Below, piece after piece: positions 8,518-17,308 of a stretch of 64,000 nt of DNA. Within the stretch, counting starts at the first letter, position 1, and each line of letters starts with the position of its first letter. The translations under genes and the position numbers were made by a program. Under the pieces are notes generated by a model. The model did no database searches. It was given only the letters and a program-made list of their open reading frames with translations, and was not told the origin of the DNA. Origin of the DNA: Mycolicibacterium neoaurum ATCC 25795 (GTDB lineage Bacteria > Actinomycetota > Actinomycetes > Mycobacteriales > Mycobacteriaceae); assembly GCF_000691525.1 (NCBI RefSeq), contig NZ_JMDW01000007.1, positions 62,001-126,000 on the forward strand, read 5' to 3'.

Positions 8518-9825
8518 GTGGCTCGGCTGTCACTGCGCACCCGGGTCGCCATCGCCTCCGCCGTCGCGGCGGCCGCCGTGGTCGCCGGATTCACCGTGCT
8601 GACATCGGTGGTGCTGGCCAACAACGATGCCGCCCAACTGGATCGTCGCCTCGATTCGATCGTGGAGGCCAGCATGTTCCCCGAACAGCTGTCCGACCCC
8701 AGACGCGGGGTGCTGACCACGGGCCGGTCACGCTCCACCGGCCAGGTGGTCTTCCAGCGCGGCTTTCAGCTCCCAGCCCTGGCACCGGGCACCGAGACCG
8801 TGGAGGTCAACGGTGTCGAGTACCGGGTGCGGACCATCCCGATGGACCAACAGGGTGGCGGCATCCTGCTGTCGCTGGGTATCCGTGCCGACAGTATCCT
8901 GTTGAGCCCCACCAGGATTCCGGTGTATCTCGCGGTGGGTGTGCTCACCGTCCTGGTGGCCGGTGGGTTCGGCTGGCTGCTGGCGGGCCCCGCGGTGCGA
9001 CCGCTGCGGCGGTTGACCGAGCAGACCAAATCGCTTGGCAGCGGCGGCGTGCCGAATGTCAAGGGTGCCCGCGAGGCCGAGGAACTCTCCGACGCGATGG
9101 CGGGCATGCTGAGCAGGTTGGCCGCCGCGCAGCAGGCCACCACCCGATCCCTGCAGGCCGCTCAGGATTTCGCGGCCAATGCCGCTCACGAACTGCGCAC
9201 GCCGCTGACGGCCATGCGTGCGGATCTGGATACGCTGCGCATCCACGACCTGCCTGCCGAGGAGCGTGACGAGGTGGTCGCCGACCTGCTGCGCGCCCAG
9301 CGTCGGGTGGAGGCCACCATCACCGCGCTCGGGCAGTTGGCCTCGGGTCAGCTCGCCCAGGCCGAGGACCGTGAGCTGATCGACGTGACCGACATGCTCG
9401 ACCGGGTGGTGCGGGAGAACGCGCGAGTGCACCCCACCGTCGACATCACGGTGGCCGACGATGACCACGTCACGGTGTGGGGTTGGTCTGGCGGGCTGCG
9501 GCTGGCGGTCGACAATCTGGTGCGCAACGCGGCGACCCACGGTGGTGCCGGCCGGATCACACTGACCTGCAACCGGTTACCCGATCGGCTGCAGATCGTC
9601 GTCGACGACGACGGCTGTGGCCTGCCCGCCGAGGAGCGCACCGCGGTGCTCGGCCGGTTCTCCCGTGGCAGTACCGCCGCGCCCGGCGGTTCGGGCCTCG
9701 GGCTCGCGCTGGTCACCCAGCAGGCCGCCCTGCACGGTGGACGCCTCGAACTCGATGACAGTCCGCTGGGCGGTCTGCGTGCCACCCTGACCATCTCCGA
9801 ACGGGCACCCGACCAGATCACCTAG
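8518..9825 (+). CDS. prrB: PrrB-type sensor histidine kinase
   Basis: 435 residues. TM1 is at about 10-33, an extracytoplasmic sensor of about 100 residues contains VEVNGVEYRVRT, TM2 is at about 136-156, and a HAMP domain follows (about 157-205). The phospho-acceptor His224 is in AAHELRTPL. The ATP-binding domain has the N box (VDNLVRNAATHGG), G1 (VDDDGCGLP), F and G2 boxes (RFSRGST, GSGLGLAL). The pattern matches PrrB. The sensor domain is short and has no recognised ligand fold. It is co-transcribed with prrA. A signal connected to envelope, nitrogen or respiration is known for PrrAB in mycobacteria; what this copy senses is unknown. Confidence 0.88.
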   Translation: MARLSLRTRVAIASAVAAAAVVAGFTVLTSVVLANNDAAQLDRRLDSIVEASMFPEQLSDPRRGVLTTGRSRSTGQVVFQRGFQLPALAPGTETVEVNGVEYRVRTIPMDQQGGGILLSLGIRADSILLSPTRIPVYLAVGVLTVLVAGGFGWLLAGPAVRPLRRLTEQTKSLGSGGVPNVKGAREAEELSDAMAGMLSRLAAAQQATTRSLQAAQDFAANAAHELRTPLTAMRADLDTLRIHDLPAEERDEVVADLLRAQRRVEATITALGQLASGQLAQAEDRELIDVTDMLDRVVRENARVHPTVDITVADDDHVTVWGWSGGLRLAVDNLVRNAATHGGAGRITLTCNRLPDRLQIVVDDDGCGLPAEERTAVLGRFSRGSTAAPGGSGLGLALVTQQAALHGGRLELDDSPLGGLRATLTISERAPDQIT

Positions 9826-9846
9826 CGGTCGAAAGCTCGCCCTGGC

Positions 9847-12003
9847 TCAGGCCGGTGATTCGGCGGGCAGCACGTCGGTGCCGGACCCCTTGTTGGACGC
9901 CTTCGCGCGCTTCTCGGCCCGCACCGCGCGCTTGCCGCGCACGTAGCCCGTGGCCGATACCTGTGCCGACAGCAGCGAATGCTCACCCGCGACGAACGGG
10001 TGGAAACCGACACCGGCGCCACCGCGTCCCTTGACCGGGATATCGGCGACTTCGGTGACCTTCCAACCCTTTTCCGAAATCGAGAGGATGGCCTCGCCGT
10101 TCTGGCAGGACAACGGCAACGCGGCGATCACCTCGTCCGGTGGCTCGCCGTCACCGCCGAGCTTCACCCCGGCCACGCCGTTGCCCGCCGCGCCTTGCGG
10201 GTTCACCGCGGCGGGATCGATGCGCAACACCTTTCCTCGCCGCGTCACCAATGCGAGGTGGTACCCCTCGCTGAGTACACCGGACCGCAGCAGCCCGGTG
10301 ATATCCGGTGCGACGGGGATATCCCGGATTTTGAACGGCAGGCCGTTGCCGTTGGTGAACTTCACGCGCCCATCGGTCCATACCGCCCAACCGAGGCCGG
10401 AGGTCAGCAGATCGCCGTGGCTGTCGGAGAACACGCCGCGGTCATCCAGGCGCCAGGCGGTGTTGACCTTGCGCTCACGTGGGCCGTCCTCATTGGAACC
10501 GGCGGTCACCGGCGTCGCCTCGGCGTCCAGTACGGTGCGGCGGTCGAACTCGGGACCCTTGAACAGCTTGGCGGTCTCGACCAGTTCCTTGTCGATGACC
10601 TTGCGTCGCGCATCGGGATCGGTGACCAGCTCGGTGAGCTCGGCGAACTCGGCGTCCAGTTTGTCGGCCTCGGCCTGCAGTTCGATGACGTCGAGCTTGG
10701 TCAGTCGGCGAAGCTGCAGTGCCAGAACGTAATTGGCCTGCTCCTCGTCGATCTCGAAGCGTTTCTGCAGGCCGTGCCGGGCATCGTCGACGGTGTCGGA
10801 ATTGCGGATCACCGCGACGGCGGCGTCGATGTCCAGGTGGATCTTCATCAGGCCGGCCACCAGATGGCGGCGGGCGGTGACCTTCTCCAACCGGTACTCG
10901 CTGCGGTGCAACACCACCGAGTCGCGCAGGTGCAGGAACGCGCCGATCAGCTCGCGCACGTTCCACCAGCGCGGCACCCGGTCCTCGTCGAGGGCCACCA
11001 GGCTGGCGGCGAAGGTGGACTCCAGCGGTGTCAGCGCCAGCAGTTGATCGCGGATCTGTTCGGCGCTGTACCCGCGTTTGGCGGTGACGACGATGCGCAG
11101 GCCGTTGCGGCGGTCGGTGAGGTCCGACATGTCCGCGACACCGGACATCTCCCCGGATTCCACCAGTGCCCGAATACGTTCCTGCACAGTGTTGCTCGCT
11201 ACACCGGGCGGCAGTTCGGTGATGACGCAGTTCTTGCCGTCGACGCTGACGGTGCCGCGCACGGTGAGCTGGCCGCGGCCGGTGGTGATGTATTCCCGCA
11301 GTCCTGCGGTACCGACAACGGTTGCCCCACAACCCCAGTCCGGACCAGGGATAAGCTTCATCAGGGTGTCGTCGGTGGTGTTGGGTCTGGCGAGCAGAGC
11401 CCGGCATGCGGCCATCACCTCGCGCGGGTTGTGCGCGGGAACCTTTGTGGCCCAGCCTTCGGCGATACCCATCGCGCCGTTGCACAGCAGCACCGGCCAT
11501 TGCGCGGGCAACATGGTGGGCTCGACCCACTCGCCGTCGAAGGTCGACACCATCGGTACCGCGTGATCGTCGAGTTCGGCTGTCAGCGCCGCCCCCGGCG
11601 CGGACAGCCGCATCTCGGTGTAGCGATCGGCGGCGGGGATGTCGCCCTGGATGCGGGGGAAGGCGCCCTGTCCGTCGATGACCTTCACGCGCTGGAATTC
11701 GGCGGCCATCAGCGCAGCGGCACCGTACATCGAGGCCCCGCCGTGCGGGTGCAGGTTGCCGGTCACCGCCGAGCAGATCTTCGAGGATTTCTGCGGCTTG
11801 TTCCCCGGCAGCAGCCGGGAATCGTGCATTTGGTAGAGCAGGCGGCGCTGACCGGGCTTGAGTCCGTCGAACGCCGAGGGGATGGCGCGGTCGCTGACGC
11901 TGTAGAGCGCGAAGGTGAGCTGGTAGTGGTTCCAGTAGTCATCGGCGCTCTGATCGAGCACCAGATCGGGATTCTGCTCTGGTACGTCCAGGGTGGCGGT
12001 CAC
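9847..12003 (-). CDS. topM: Atypical type IIA topoisomerase, GyrA/ParC-like subunit (TopM-like)
   Basis: 718 residues. The GyrA-type breakage-reunion domain has active-site Tyr128 preceded by Arg127 (PAADRYTEMRL). The 5Y-CAP tower and coiled-coil follow (EIDEEQANYVLALQLRRL). A shortened C-terminal beta-pinwheel has blades such as VTRRGKVLRID and lacks the canonical gyrase box, so DNA wrapping like gyrase is not expected. At the quinolone site the helix reads HPHGGASMYG: the positions of E. coli GyrA Ser83 and Asp87 are Ala90 and Gly94. It lies 10 bases after topN in one operon. It corresponds to TopoM of M. smegmatis, which is additional to the normal gyrase. Confidence 0.9.
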   Translation of the reverse strand: MTATLDVPEQNPDLVLDQSADDYWNHYQLTFALYSVSDRAIPSAFDGLKPGQRRLLYQMHDSRLLPGNKPQKSSKICSAVTGNLHPHGGASMYGAAALMAAEFQRVKVIDGQGAFPRIQGDIPAADRYTEMRLSAPGAALTAELDDHAVPMVSTFDGEWVEPTMLPAQWPVLLCNGAMGIAEGWATKVPAHNPREVMAACRALLARPNTTDDTLMKLIPGPDWGCGATVVGTAGLREYITTGRGQLTVRGTVSVDGKNCVITELPPGVASNTVQERIRALVESGEMSGVADMSDLTDRRNGLRIVVTAKRGYSAEQIRDQLLALTPLESTFAASLVALDEDRVPRWWNVRELIGAFLHLRDSVVLHRSEYRLEKVTARRHLVAGLMKIHLDIDAAVAVIRNSDTVDDARHGLQKRFEIDEEQANYVLALQLRRLTKLDVIELQAEADKLDAEFAELTELVTDPDARRKVIDKELVETAKLFKGPEFDRRTVLDAEATPVTAGSNEDGPRERKVNTAWRLDDRGVFSDSHGDLLTSGLGWAVWTDGRVKFTNGNGLPFKIRDIPVAPDITGLLRSGVLSEGYHLALVTRRGKVLRIDPAAVNPQGAAGNGVAGVKLGGDGEPPDEVIAALPLSCQNGEAILSISEKGWKVTEVADIPVKGRGGAGVGFHPFVAGEHSLLSAQVSATGYVRGKRAVRAEKRAKASNKGSGTDVLPAESPA

Positions 12004-12013
12004 GGTGATCTTC

Positions 12014-14047
12014 CTAGGTCAGGTCCAGAGCGGCGGTGTCGACACGGGCGGCGACATCGGCCATCCACGTGCGCCGGCCTTCCGGTGGTCCGCCGAACAA
12101 GATGTGATGCAACTTCTTCTCGGCATCGTCGGGATGAAGCCGAATGACGGTGCGCCGCTGCGGGTCCAGCACGGTGTTCCAGAAGTCGTCGGCATCCATC
12201 TCACCGAGACCCTTGTTGCGCTGCACCTCGACCTTGCGCTTGGACCTGGCCTTCAACTCGGCCACCGCGGCATCGCGCTCGGATTCGTCCTGGCAGTAGA
12301 TCCGCTCGTTGCCGTCCTTGACGACGAACAGCGGGGGCAGCGTCACGTAGACCATCCCGGCCTCGACCAGCGGGCGGTAGAAGTCCAGGAACATCGAGAT
12401 GAGGCTGGAGTTGATGTTGCCACCGTCGGGGTCGGCGTCGGAGGCGAACAGGATGCGGTCGTACCGACACAGCTCTGGATCGCAGTTGTCGCGCAGGCCG
12501 CAGCCCAGTATCCGCTCGATCGAGTCGAACTCGTCTTTGACCCTGGCCTTGCTGATGGCGAAGCCATATACGTTGGGCGGCTTGCCTTTCAGCGGGAAGG
12601 CCGCCTGGAAGGTGGCGTCCCGGGCGGCCTTGATGGTGCCCAACGCCGAGTCACCCTCGCACAGGAACAGTTCGGCACCGGACCCGCGGCCGGTCTCCCG
12701 GCTGGGCAGCAGCTTGGGCGGAAGGGACAGGTTGGTGCCAAGGCCCTTGGCCTTGGATGCCGCGCGTGAACGGGCCTTGGCGCCCTCCGCGCTACGCCGG
12801 GCCCTGGCCGATTCCAACGCAAGCTTGGTCCACAACGAGACGGTGTCGCCGTTGGCCGGGTTGGCCGCCCAGATGGTGACGCTGCGGGCCACATCGGGGG
12901 CCATCGCCACGTTGAGCGACCGCGAGGACACCGCCGTCTTGGCCTGGGAGTCCCACGCCACGTCGGGTGCGCGGGTGTCCACGGCCAAGGCGGTCACCGC
13001 CACGAAATCCTGGGGCTCCGGGCCGTCCTCGCCCTTGGCCAGGCCCAGATCGCGGATCCGGGATGCCCGGTCGGCCAGTGCCTCGGACAGCCCCTTCATG
13101 GCGGCCGTCAGGTGCGAGCCGCCACCCGGGGTGCGCACGGTGTTGCAGAACGCGGCAACGGTCGCCGGTTCGGCTGGGCCCGCAGTCAGCGACCACCGGA
13201 ACGGGGTCGGCCCGCGTCCGGTGGTGTATTCGCCGCGGCCCTCCACCACGGCCCGCACCGCAGGTGACGGGGTGCCCGCCGCGGTGCACATGAGGTCCAA
13301 CAGCGTGTCGCTGCCCCACGGTCCGTCGAACGGCTCGAGCAGTGCGGCCGGGATCTCCTCGCCGGGCCACCCCTCGTCGACCACGGCAAGGTGCACGCCG
13401 GGTGACATCCGCGCCGCGGCGTGGGCGCGTAGCAGCACCTCGCCGACATCGATGCTGGAGTCCGGGACGACGGCCTTGTCGAAAAGGATGCGCACCTCGG
13501 TGCCGTGCGCATCGGGTTTGCGGTTGCCGACACCACGCAGCTTCTGGGCATCGGCCCGGGTGAAGGGCGCGTCGGGATCGAAATCCTTGCCCTCGAAGGT
13601 GCCGGGATAACCGGCGCCGAAGCTCTGCAGATAGGTCTTGCCGGCGCGGCGCACCGTCACATCGGTGCGGGCGGAGATGAACACCGCTGCCGCGGCGCCG
13701 ATCCCGTTGAGTCCGGCGCCGGTGCTGGTGGCGTCGGTATGCGCAGAGAACTTGCCGCCGGCGCGGGCGGTGCCCAAGGTCTTGACGATGCCGTTCTTCC
13801 CGGTCACCGGGTCGGAGTCGACGGGAAGCCCGCGGCCGTCATCGGCGACGGTGACCGAACCGTCGGCGTGCAGGGTGATGGTGACGGTCGATCCGCCGTG
13901 GCTGGGGTCGGCGACCTCTTCGATCGCGTTGTCGACCAGTTCCCGCAAGGCGGTGTTGAGGACGTCGAGGCCCAGGTTGACCGCCGGCCGCAGACGGGTG
14001 TGCTGGACATCATCGAGTTCGGTGATGTCTGCGGCGTTGTAACTCAC
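12014..14047 (-). CDS. topN: Atypical type IIA topoisomerase, GyrB/ParE-like ATPase subunit (TopN-like)
   Basis: 677 residues. The GHKL ATPase has ELVDNAIEEV, DDGRGLPVD and the glycine-rich lid TGAGLNGIGAAA. The transducer follows with the catalytic Lys region (NTVRTPGGGSH), then TOPRIM with EGDSA and DADPDGGNIN, the DxDxDG magnesium site. The end reads QRNKGLGEMDADDFW. The sequence is clearly divergent from GyrB in the lid and transducer. GTG at 14047 has GGAGAG about 10 bases upstream; the reading frame upstream of it is not protein-like. It pairs with topM and belongs to the TopoNM type, a decatenase/relaxase reported in M. smegmatis. Confidence 0.9.
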   Translation of the reverse strand: MSYNAADITELDDVQHTRLRPAVNLGLDVLNTALRELVDNAIEEVADPSHGGSTVTITLHADGSVTVADDGRGLPVDSDPVTGKNGIVKTLGTARAGGKFSAHTDATSTGAGLNGIGAAAAVFISARTDVTVRRAGKTYLQSFGAGYPGTFEGKDFDPDAPFTRADAQKLRGVGNRKPDAHGTEVRILFDKAVVPDSSIDVGEVLLRAHAAARMSPGVHLAVVDEGWPGEEIPAALLEPFDGPWGSDTLLDLMCTAAGTPSPAVRAVVEGRGEYTTGRGPTPFRWSLTAGPAEPATVAAFCNTVRTPGGGSHLTAAMKGLSEALADRASRIRDLGLAKGEDGPEPQDFVAVTALAVDTRAPDVAWDSQAKTAVSSRSLNVAMAPDVARSVTIWAANPANGDTVSLWTKLALESARARRSAEGAKARSRAASKAKGLGTNLSLPPKLLPSRETGRGSGAELFLCEGDSALGTIKAARDATFQAAFPLKGKPPNVYGFAISKARVKDEFDSIERILGCGLRDNCDPELCRYDRILFASDADPDGGNINSSLISMFLDFYRPLVEAGMVYVTLPPLFVVKDGNERIYCQDESERDAAVAELKARSKRKVEVQRNKGLGEMDADDFWNTVLDPQRRTVIRLHPDDAEKKLHHILFGGPPEGRRTWMADVAARVDTAALDLT

Positions 14048-14237
14048 TGCTCGTTCTCTCCATCGGGGCCGGGGTGCCGGGGGAATCGTAGTCCGCCGAC
14101 CCGACATCTCCGTGCATCCGACCGGGGTGGACACCGGGACCGGTGGGCAAAGGTCATGCGTGGTCAGCCAGTGTGAGACCGCGCACAGCCGACTGGGCGG
14201 GACCGGCGGAACCACCGATCGGCCTGCCGCGGACTGA

Positions 14238-15413
14238 TCAGCCGTCGTCGCGTCCGTGAGATCGGCGCAGCAGCCGACCCCGCGTGATATCGGCCTCCTC
14301 CTTGGCCCGGTTCTTCCGGCTGACCCGGCTGTCGCGCGGTGGTAACTGCAGATCGCGTTCGGCGGCGATCCCGGCCTGCAGCTGTCTGCCCCGCTCGAGT
14401 TCGGCGTCGAGTTCGGCACCGAAGAGCAACGCCAGGTTGGTGATCCACAGCCACAACAGGAAGACGATCACGCCAGCCAGCGCACCGTAGGTCTTGTTGT
14501 AGCTGCCGAAGTTGGCGACGTAGAAACCGAAACCGACCGAGGCGACGACCCAGATCACGATCGCAACGGCGGCGCCGATACTGATCCAGCGGAACTTCGG
14601 TTGCTGCACGTTCGGGGCCGCGTAGTAGAGCACGGCGACGGCACCGGTCACCAGGATCAGGATGACCGGGAAGCGGGCGATGGCCCAGGTGGTGGCGGCG
14701 GCCGGACCCAGTCCGACCGCGTCGCCGACCGCGGCGGCCAGGGGTCCGCTGACTGCCAGCAGGAACGCGACAGCGGCCGCAGCGACCAACCCGGCGAAGG
14801 TCAGCAGCAACTGGACGGGCCGCAACTTCCAGGCCGGCCGCCCCTCCTGCACCTCGTAGATCCGGTTCATCGCGCGTCCGAATGCCCCGATGTATCCCGA
14901 CGCCGACCACAGCGCACCGGTGATGCCGACGACGAGTGCGATTCCGGCCGACGGGGCCTCGACCAGCTGTTGGATGGGTGCTCGCAAAGTGTCCACCGCC
15001 GAGGACGGTCCCAACTCGTCGACGATCTGCAGAACGGCATCGGTGGTCCGTTTCCCCTGACCGAAGACGCCGAGCAGGGACACCATCACGACAAGTCCGG
15101 GAAAAAGCGACAACACCGCGTAATAGGTCAACGCGGCTGCGAGGTCGGTGCACTGGTCGGAACCGAACTCGCGCGCTGTCTTGCGCAGGACATAGAGCAT
15201 CGACGGTCTGGTCAGGTCCGCCGGTGAATCGGGCTTCGCCGGGTCGTCTGGGTCGGGTGCGTCGTCGGGATCCGGCTCGTTCGCCGGTACGGGGGCGGGC
15301 TGCGCCGACGCGGTGACCGCCGGCGGATGTGGGGACACGGTGGTGCGCCTGCCGAGCACGACACCCGCCAGCAGTCCGCCGACCAGGGCCACCAACGTCT
15401 TGCGCACCGACAC
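14238..15413 (-). CDS. YihY/BrkB (Rbn) family inner-membrane protein
   Basis: About 391 residues. An N-terminal TM (VALVGGLLAGVVLG) is followed by an Asp/Pro-rich linker (about 30-60). The six-TM YihY core comes next, with DLAAALTYYAVLSLFPGLVV, the GALWSASGYIGAF motif, RPVQLLLTF and the IWVVASVGFGFYVANFGSYNKTYG signature. The C-terminus is charged and cytoplasmic. The start is uncertain: GTG 15413 or 15407; codons further upstream look non-coding. The family was once called RNase BN, but that activity belongs elsewhere; its function is unknown, probably transport. It has a 190-base gap from topN and is probably its own unit. Confidence 0.85.
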   Translation of the reverse strand: MSVRKTLVALVGGLLAGVVLGRRTTVSPHPPAVTASAQPAPVPANEPDPDDAPDPDDPAKPDSPADLTRPSMLYVLRKTAREFGSDQCTDLAAALTYYAVLSLFPGLVVMVSLLGVFGQGKRTTDAVLQIVDELGPSSAVDTLRAPIQQLVEAPSAGIALVVGITGALWSASGYIGAFGRAMNRIYEVQEGRPAWKLRPVQLLLTFAGLVAAAAVAFLLAVSGPLAAAVGDAVGLGPAAATTWAIARFPVILILVTGAVAVLYYAAPNVQQPKFRWISIGAAVAIVIWVVASVGFGFYVANFGSYNKTYGALAGVIVFLLWLWITNLALLFGAELDAELERGRQLQAGIAAERDLQLPPRDSRVSRKNRAKEEADITRGRLLRRSHGRDDG

Positions 15414-15592
15414 TCCCGAGATCGACGGGTCCGAACCGCCCAGGACATGCCCGCGGGCCCTCGCCGCCAAACAGCCTGGCTGCCTGCTCTGACGGCGCGT
15501 GCCGCACGTTCTGGCATCGTGACCCACGTCGGGTTTCCCGACCAGATGTGCGGGAACCCGACGGATATGTCAGGTATGGACTGGAGGATCCG

Positions 15593-16033
15593 ATGAGCAC
15601 GCCGACCGAGTCGAATGCACCCGTCCTGCTCTACGACGGTGTGTGCGGGGTCTGCAACAGCGCGGTGCGGACCATCCTGCGCTTCGACACCCGCGGAACA
15701 CTGCGGTTCGCCGCGTTGGACAGTGACTTCGCGCGCGACATCATCGCTCGGCACCCGCGCCTGGCCGACCTGGACACCGTCGTCTTCGTGCGCGACCCGG
15801 GAACGGAGCGGGAAGCGGTGAGCACCCAGTCGGCGGCGCTGCTACAGGTGGCCGACTATCTGGGTGGTTTCTGGAAGCTGGCGGTGGCGGCGCGGGTCAT
15901 TCCGTCCGACGTCCGGGACCGGCTGTACGCCGCGTTCGCCAAGGCGCGCTATCACGTCGGCGGTCGGTACGACACCTGCCCCATCCCGTCTCCCGAGGTC
16001 CGCAGTCGGTTCGTCGACGCCACCTACGGCTGA
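15593..16033 (+). CDS. DCC-family thiol-disulfide protein (DUF393)
   Basis: 146 residues. It begins with the family signature VLLYDGVCGVCNSAV (DxxCxxC, thioredoxin-like redox pair) and continues through TLRFAALDS and a DTVVFVRDPG strand. The C-terminal helices contain YAAFAKARYHVGGR. GGAGGA lies just upstream of the ATG. Family members are predicted thiol-disulfide oxidoreductases of unknown substrate. Its end overlaps the end of the convergent flavoprotein gene by 10 bases. Confidence 0.88.
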   Translation: MSTPTESNAPVLLYDGVCGVCNSAVRTILRFDTRGTLRFAALDSDFARDIIARHPRLADLDTVVFVRDPGTEREAVSTQSAALLQVADYLGGFWKLAVAARVIPSDVRDRLYAAFAKARYHVGGRYDTCPIPSPEVRSRFVDATYG

Positions 16034-17187
16034 ACCGAGCGGGCCGCGAGGTGCTCGGCCCGCTTGCCGCCACGCGGCCAGAAGTAACTGCCCGGCTTGC
16101 GCGCCTCCTTGGCCAGGAAGTTCAGTGTCCCGGCGCACACCGACTCCTTGATGGTGGCGGCCAACCGTCCCCCGATGTGCAATCCGATGGCGGTGTCGTC
16201 GAAGCGGGACAGCTGGATGGTGCCCGCGTGCCTACCCAGGCTGATGCATTGACCCACCGACGCCGGATTGAGCACACGGGGTTGTCCGCCCTCGATGTGC
16301 GCCAGCACCGTGTCGGCGGCCTGCGCAGCCAGCGGCATGGCGAGTTGGCAGCTCATCCGCAACGGCAGCGCCGACGGTGCGGCCGCATCACCGGCGGCCA
16401 CGATCGACGGATGACTCACACTGGTCAGTGTCTCGTCGGTCACCAGGCGACCCTGCGCGTCGGTGGCCAATCCACTGGCGACGGCCAGGGTCGGGACGCC
16501 GAACCCGGCCGTCCATACGGTCACCTCGGCGGGCACCTCGCGGCCGTCGGCGAGCGTCACGTGATCGGCGGTGATGGCGGCGACCGGGGAGTTCTCCACG
16601 ACATCGACGCCGAGTTTGTGCAACCGCTTGGCCACCGAACGACGGCCGGCCTTGGCCAGCGACGGTCCGAGCACATCGGTGATGAGGGTGACCGCGCGAC
16701 CGTTCTCGGCGAATTCGGCGGCGGCCTCGATGCCGGTGAGTCCACCGCCCACGACCACGATCGGTGCCGACGGCGTCAGCGCTGCCATCCTGGTGGCCAA
16801 CCGGCGGGCAGCCTCCAATTCACCCAATGGATAGGCGAATTCGGCCGCCCCCGGTACCGAGGCGGGCACCCCTGCGGTGCTGCCGACGGCGTAGATCAGA
16901 TGGTCGTAGGCCAGCGCCGATCCGGATGCCAGCATGACCTTGCGGGCATCGGCATCGATCTGTTCGGCAGAGTCCACGATCAGGCGAACCCGGGGTGACA
17001 ACACCGCCGAGTAGTCCGCCACGGCATCGTCGTTACCGGCGACCAGCTGGTGCAGCCGGATGCGTTCGACGAATTCGGGACGTGGATTGACCAACGCGAC
17101 CTCGACATCGGCCCGCTGGAGCACTCTGTTGGCGGCCAGCACACCGGCGTATCCGCCGCCGATGACAATGATCTGGGTGGTAGGCAT
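16024..17187 (-). CDS. NDH-2-like FAD-dependent NAD(P)H oxidoreductase
   Basis: 387 residues with two Rossmann folds. The FAD motif VIGGGYAGVLAA is at the N-terminus, the NAD(P) motif VVVGGGLTGIEAAAEF at about 150-165, and the FAD-ribityl motif SIVAAGDAAAP near 270. No redox Cys pair is evident, so it is an NADH dehydrogenase-2/ferredoxin-reductase-like enzyme rather than a disulfide reductase. It lacks the long C-terminal membrane-binding tail of mycobacterial Ndh, so the partner is unknown (quinone or a soluble carrier). It is divergent from ybdK across a palindrome-rich 121-base region. Confidence 0.85.
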   Translation of the reverse strand: MPTTQIIVIGGGYAGVLAANRVLQRADVEVALVNPRPEFVERIRLHQLVAGNDDAVADYSAVLSPRVRLIVDSAEQIDADARKVMLASGSALAYDHLIYAVGSTAGVPASVPGAAEFAYPLGELEAARRLATRMAALTPSAPIVVVGGGLTGIEAAAEFAENGRAVTLITDVLGPSLAKAGRRSVAKRLHKLGVDVVENSPVAAITADHVTLADGREVPAEVTVWTAGFGVPTLAVASGLATDAQGRLVTDETLTSVSHPSIVAAGDAAAPSALPLRMSCQLAMPLAAQAADTVLAHIEGGQPRVLNPASVGQCISLGRHAGTIQLSRFDDTAIGLHIGGRLAATIKESVCAGTLNFLAKEARKPGSYFWPRGGKRAEHLAARSVQP

Positions 17188-17207
17188 CGCGCATCCCTTT
17201 CCTCGAT

Positions 17208-17271
17208 GAGATATCTCGACAGTGACATCCGCACTTGGTCACACGGACCACGGAAAACCCGTAGTCCGTGT
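17208..17271. promoter_or_regulatory. Two palindromes in the divergent ndh-like/ybdK promoter region
   Basis: GAGATATCTC at 17208-17217 is a perfect 10-bp palindrome 21 bases upstream of the flavoprotein start. ACACGGAC at 17241-17248 repeats inverted as GTCCGTGT at 17264-17271, 37 bases upstream of the ybdK ATG. Either could be a regulator site; the second could also form an RNA hairpin in the ybdK leader. No known regulator motif was recognised. Confidence 0.35.
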
Positions 17272-17308
17272 TTCCCTTCGCCGGTTCGAGGGCACCTGAG
17301 GTCTCATC

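Noticed and set aside
9979..12147. 722-codon plus-strand ORF opposite topM
   Set aside because: Antisense of a well-supported gene; no family motif and biased composition typical of high-GC shadow frames.
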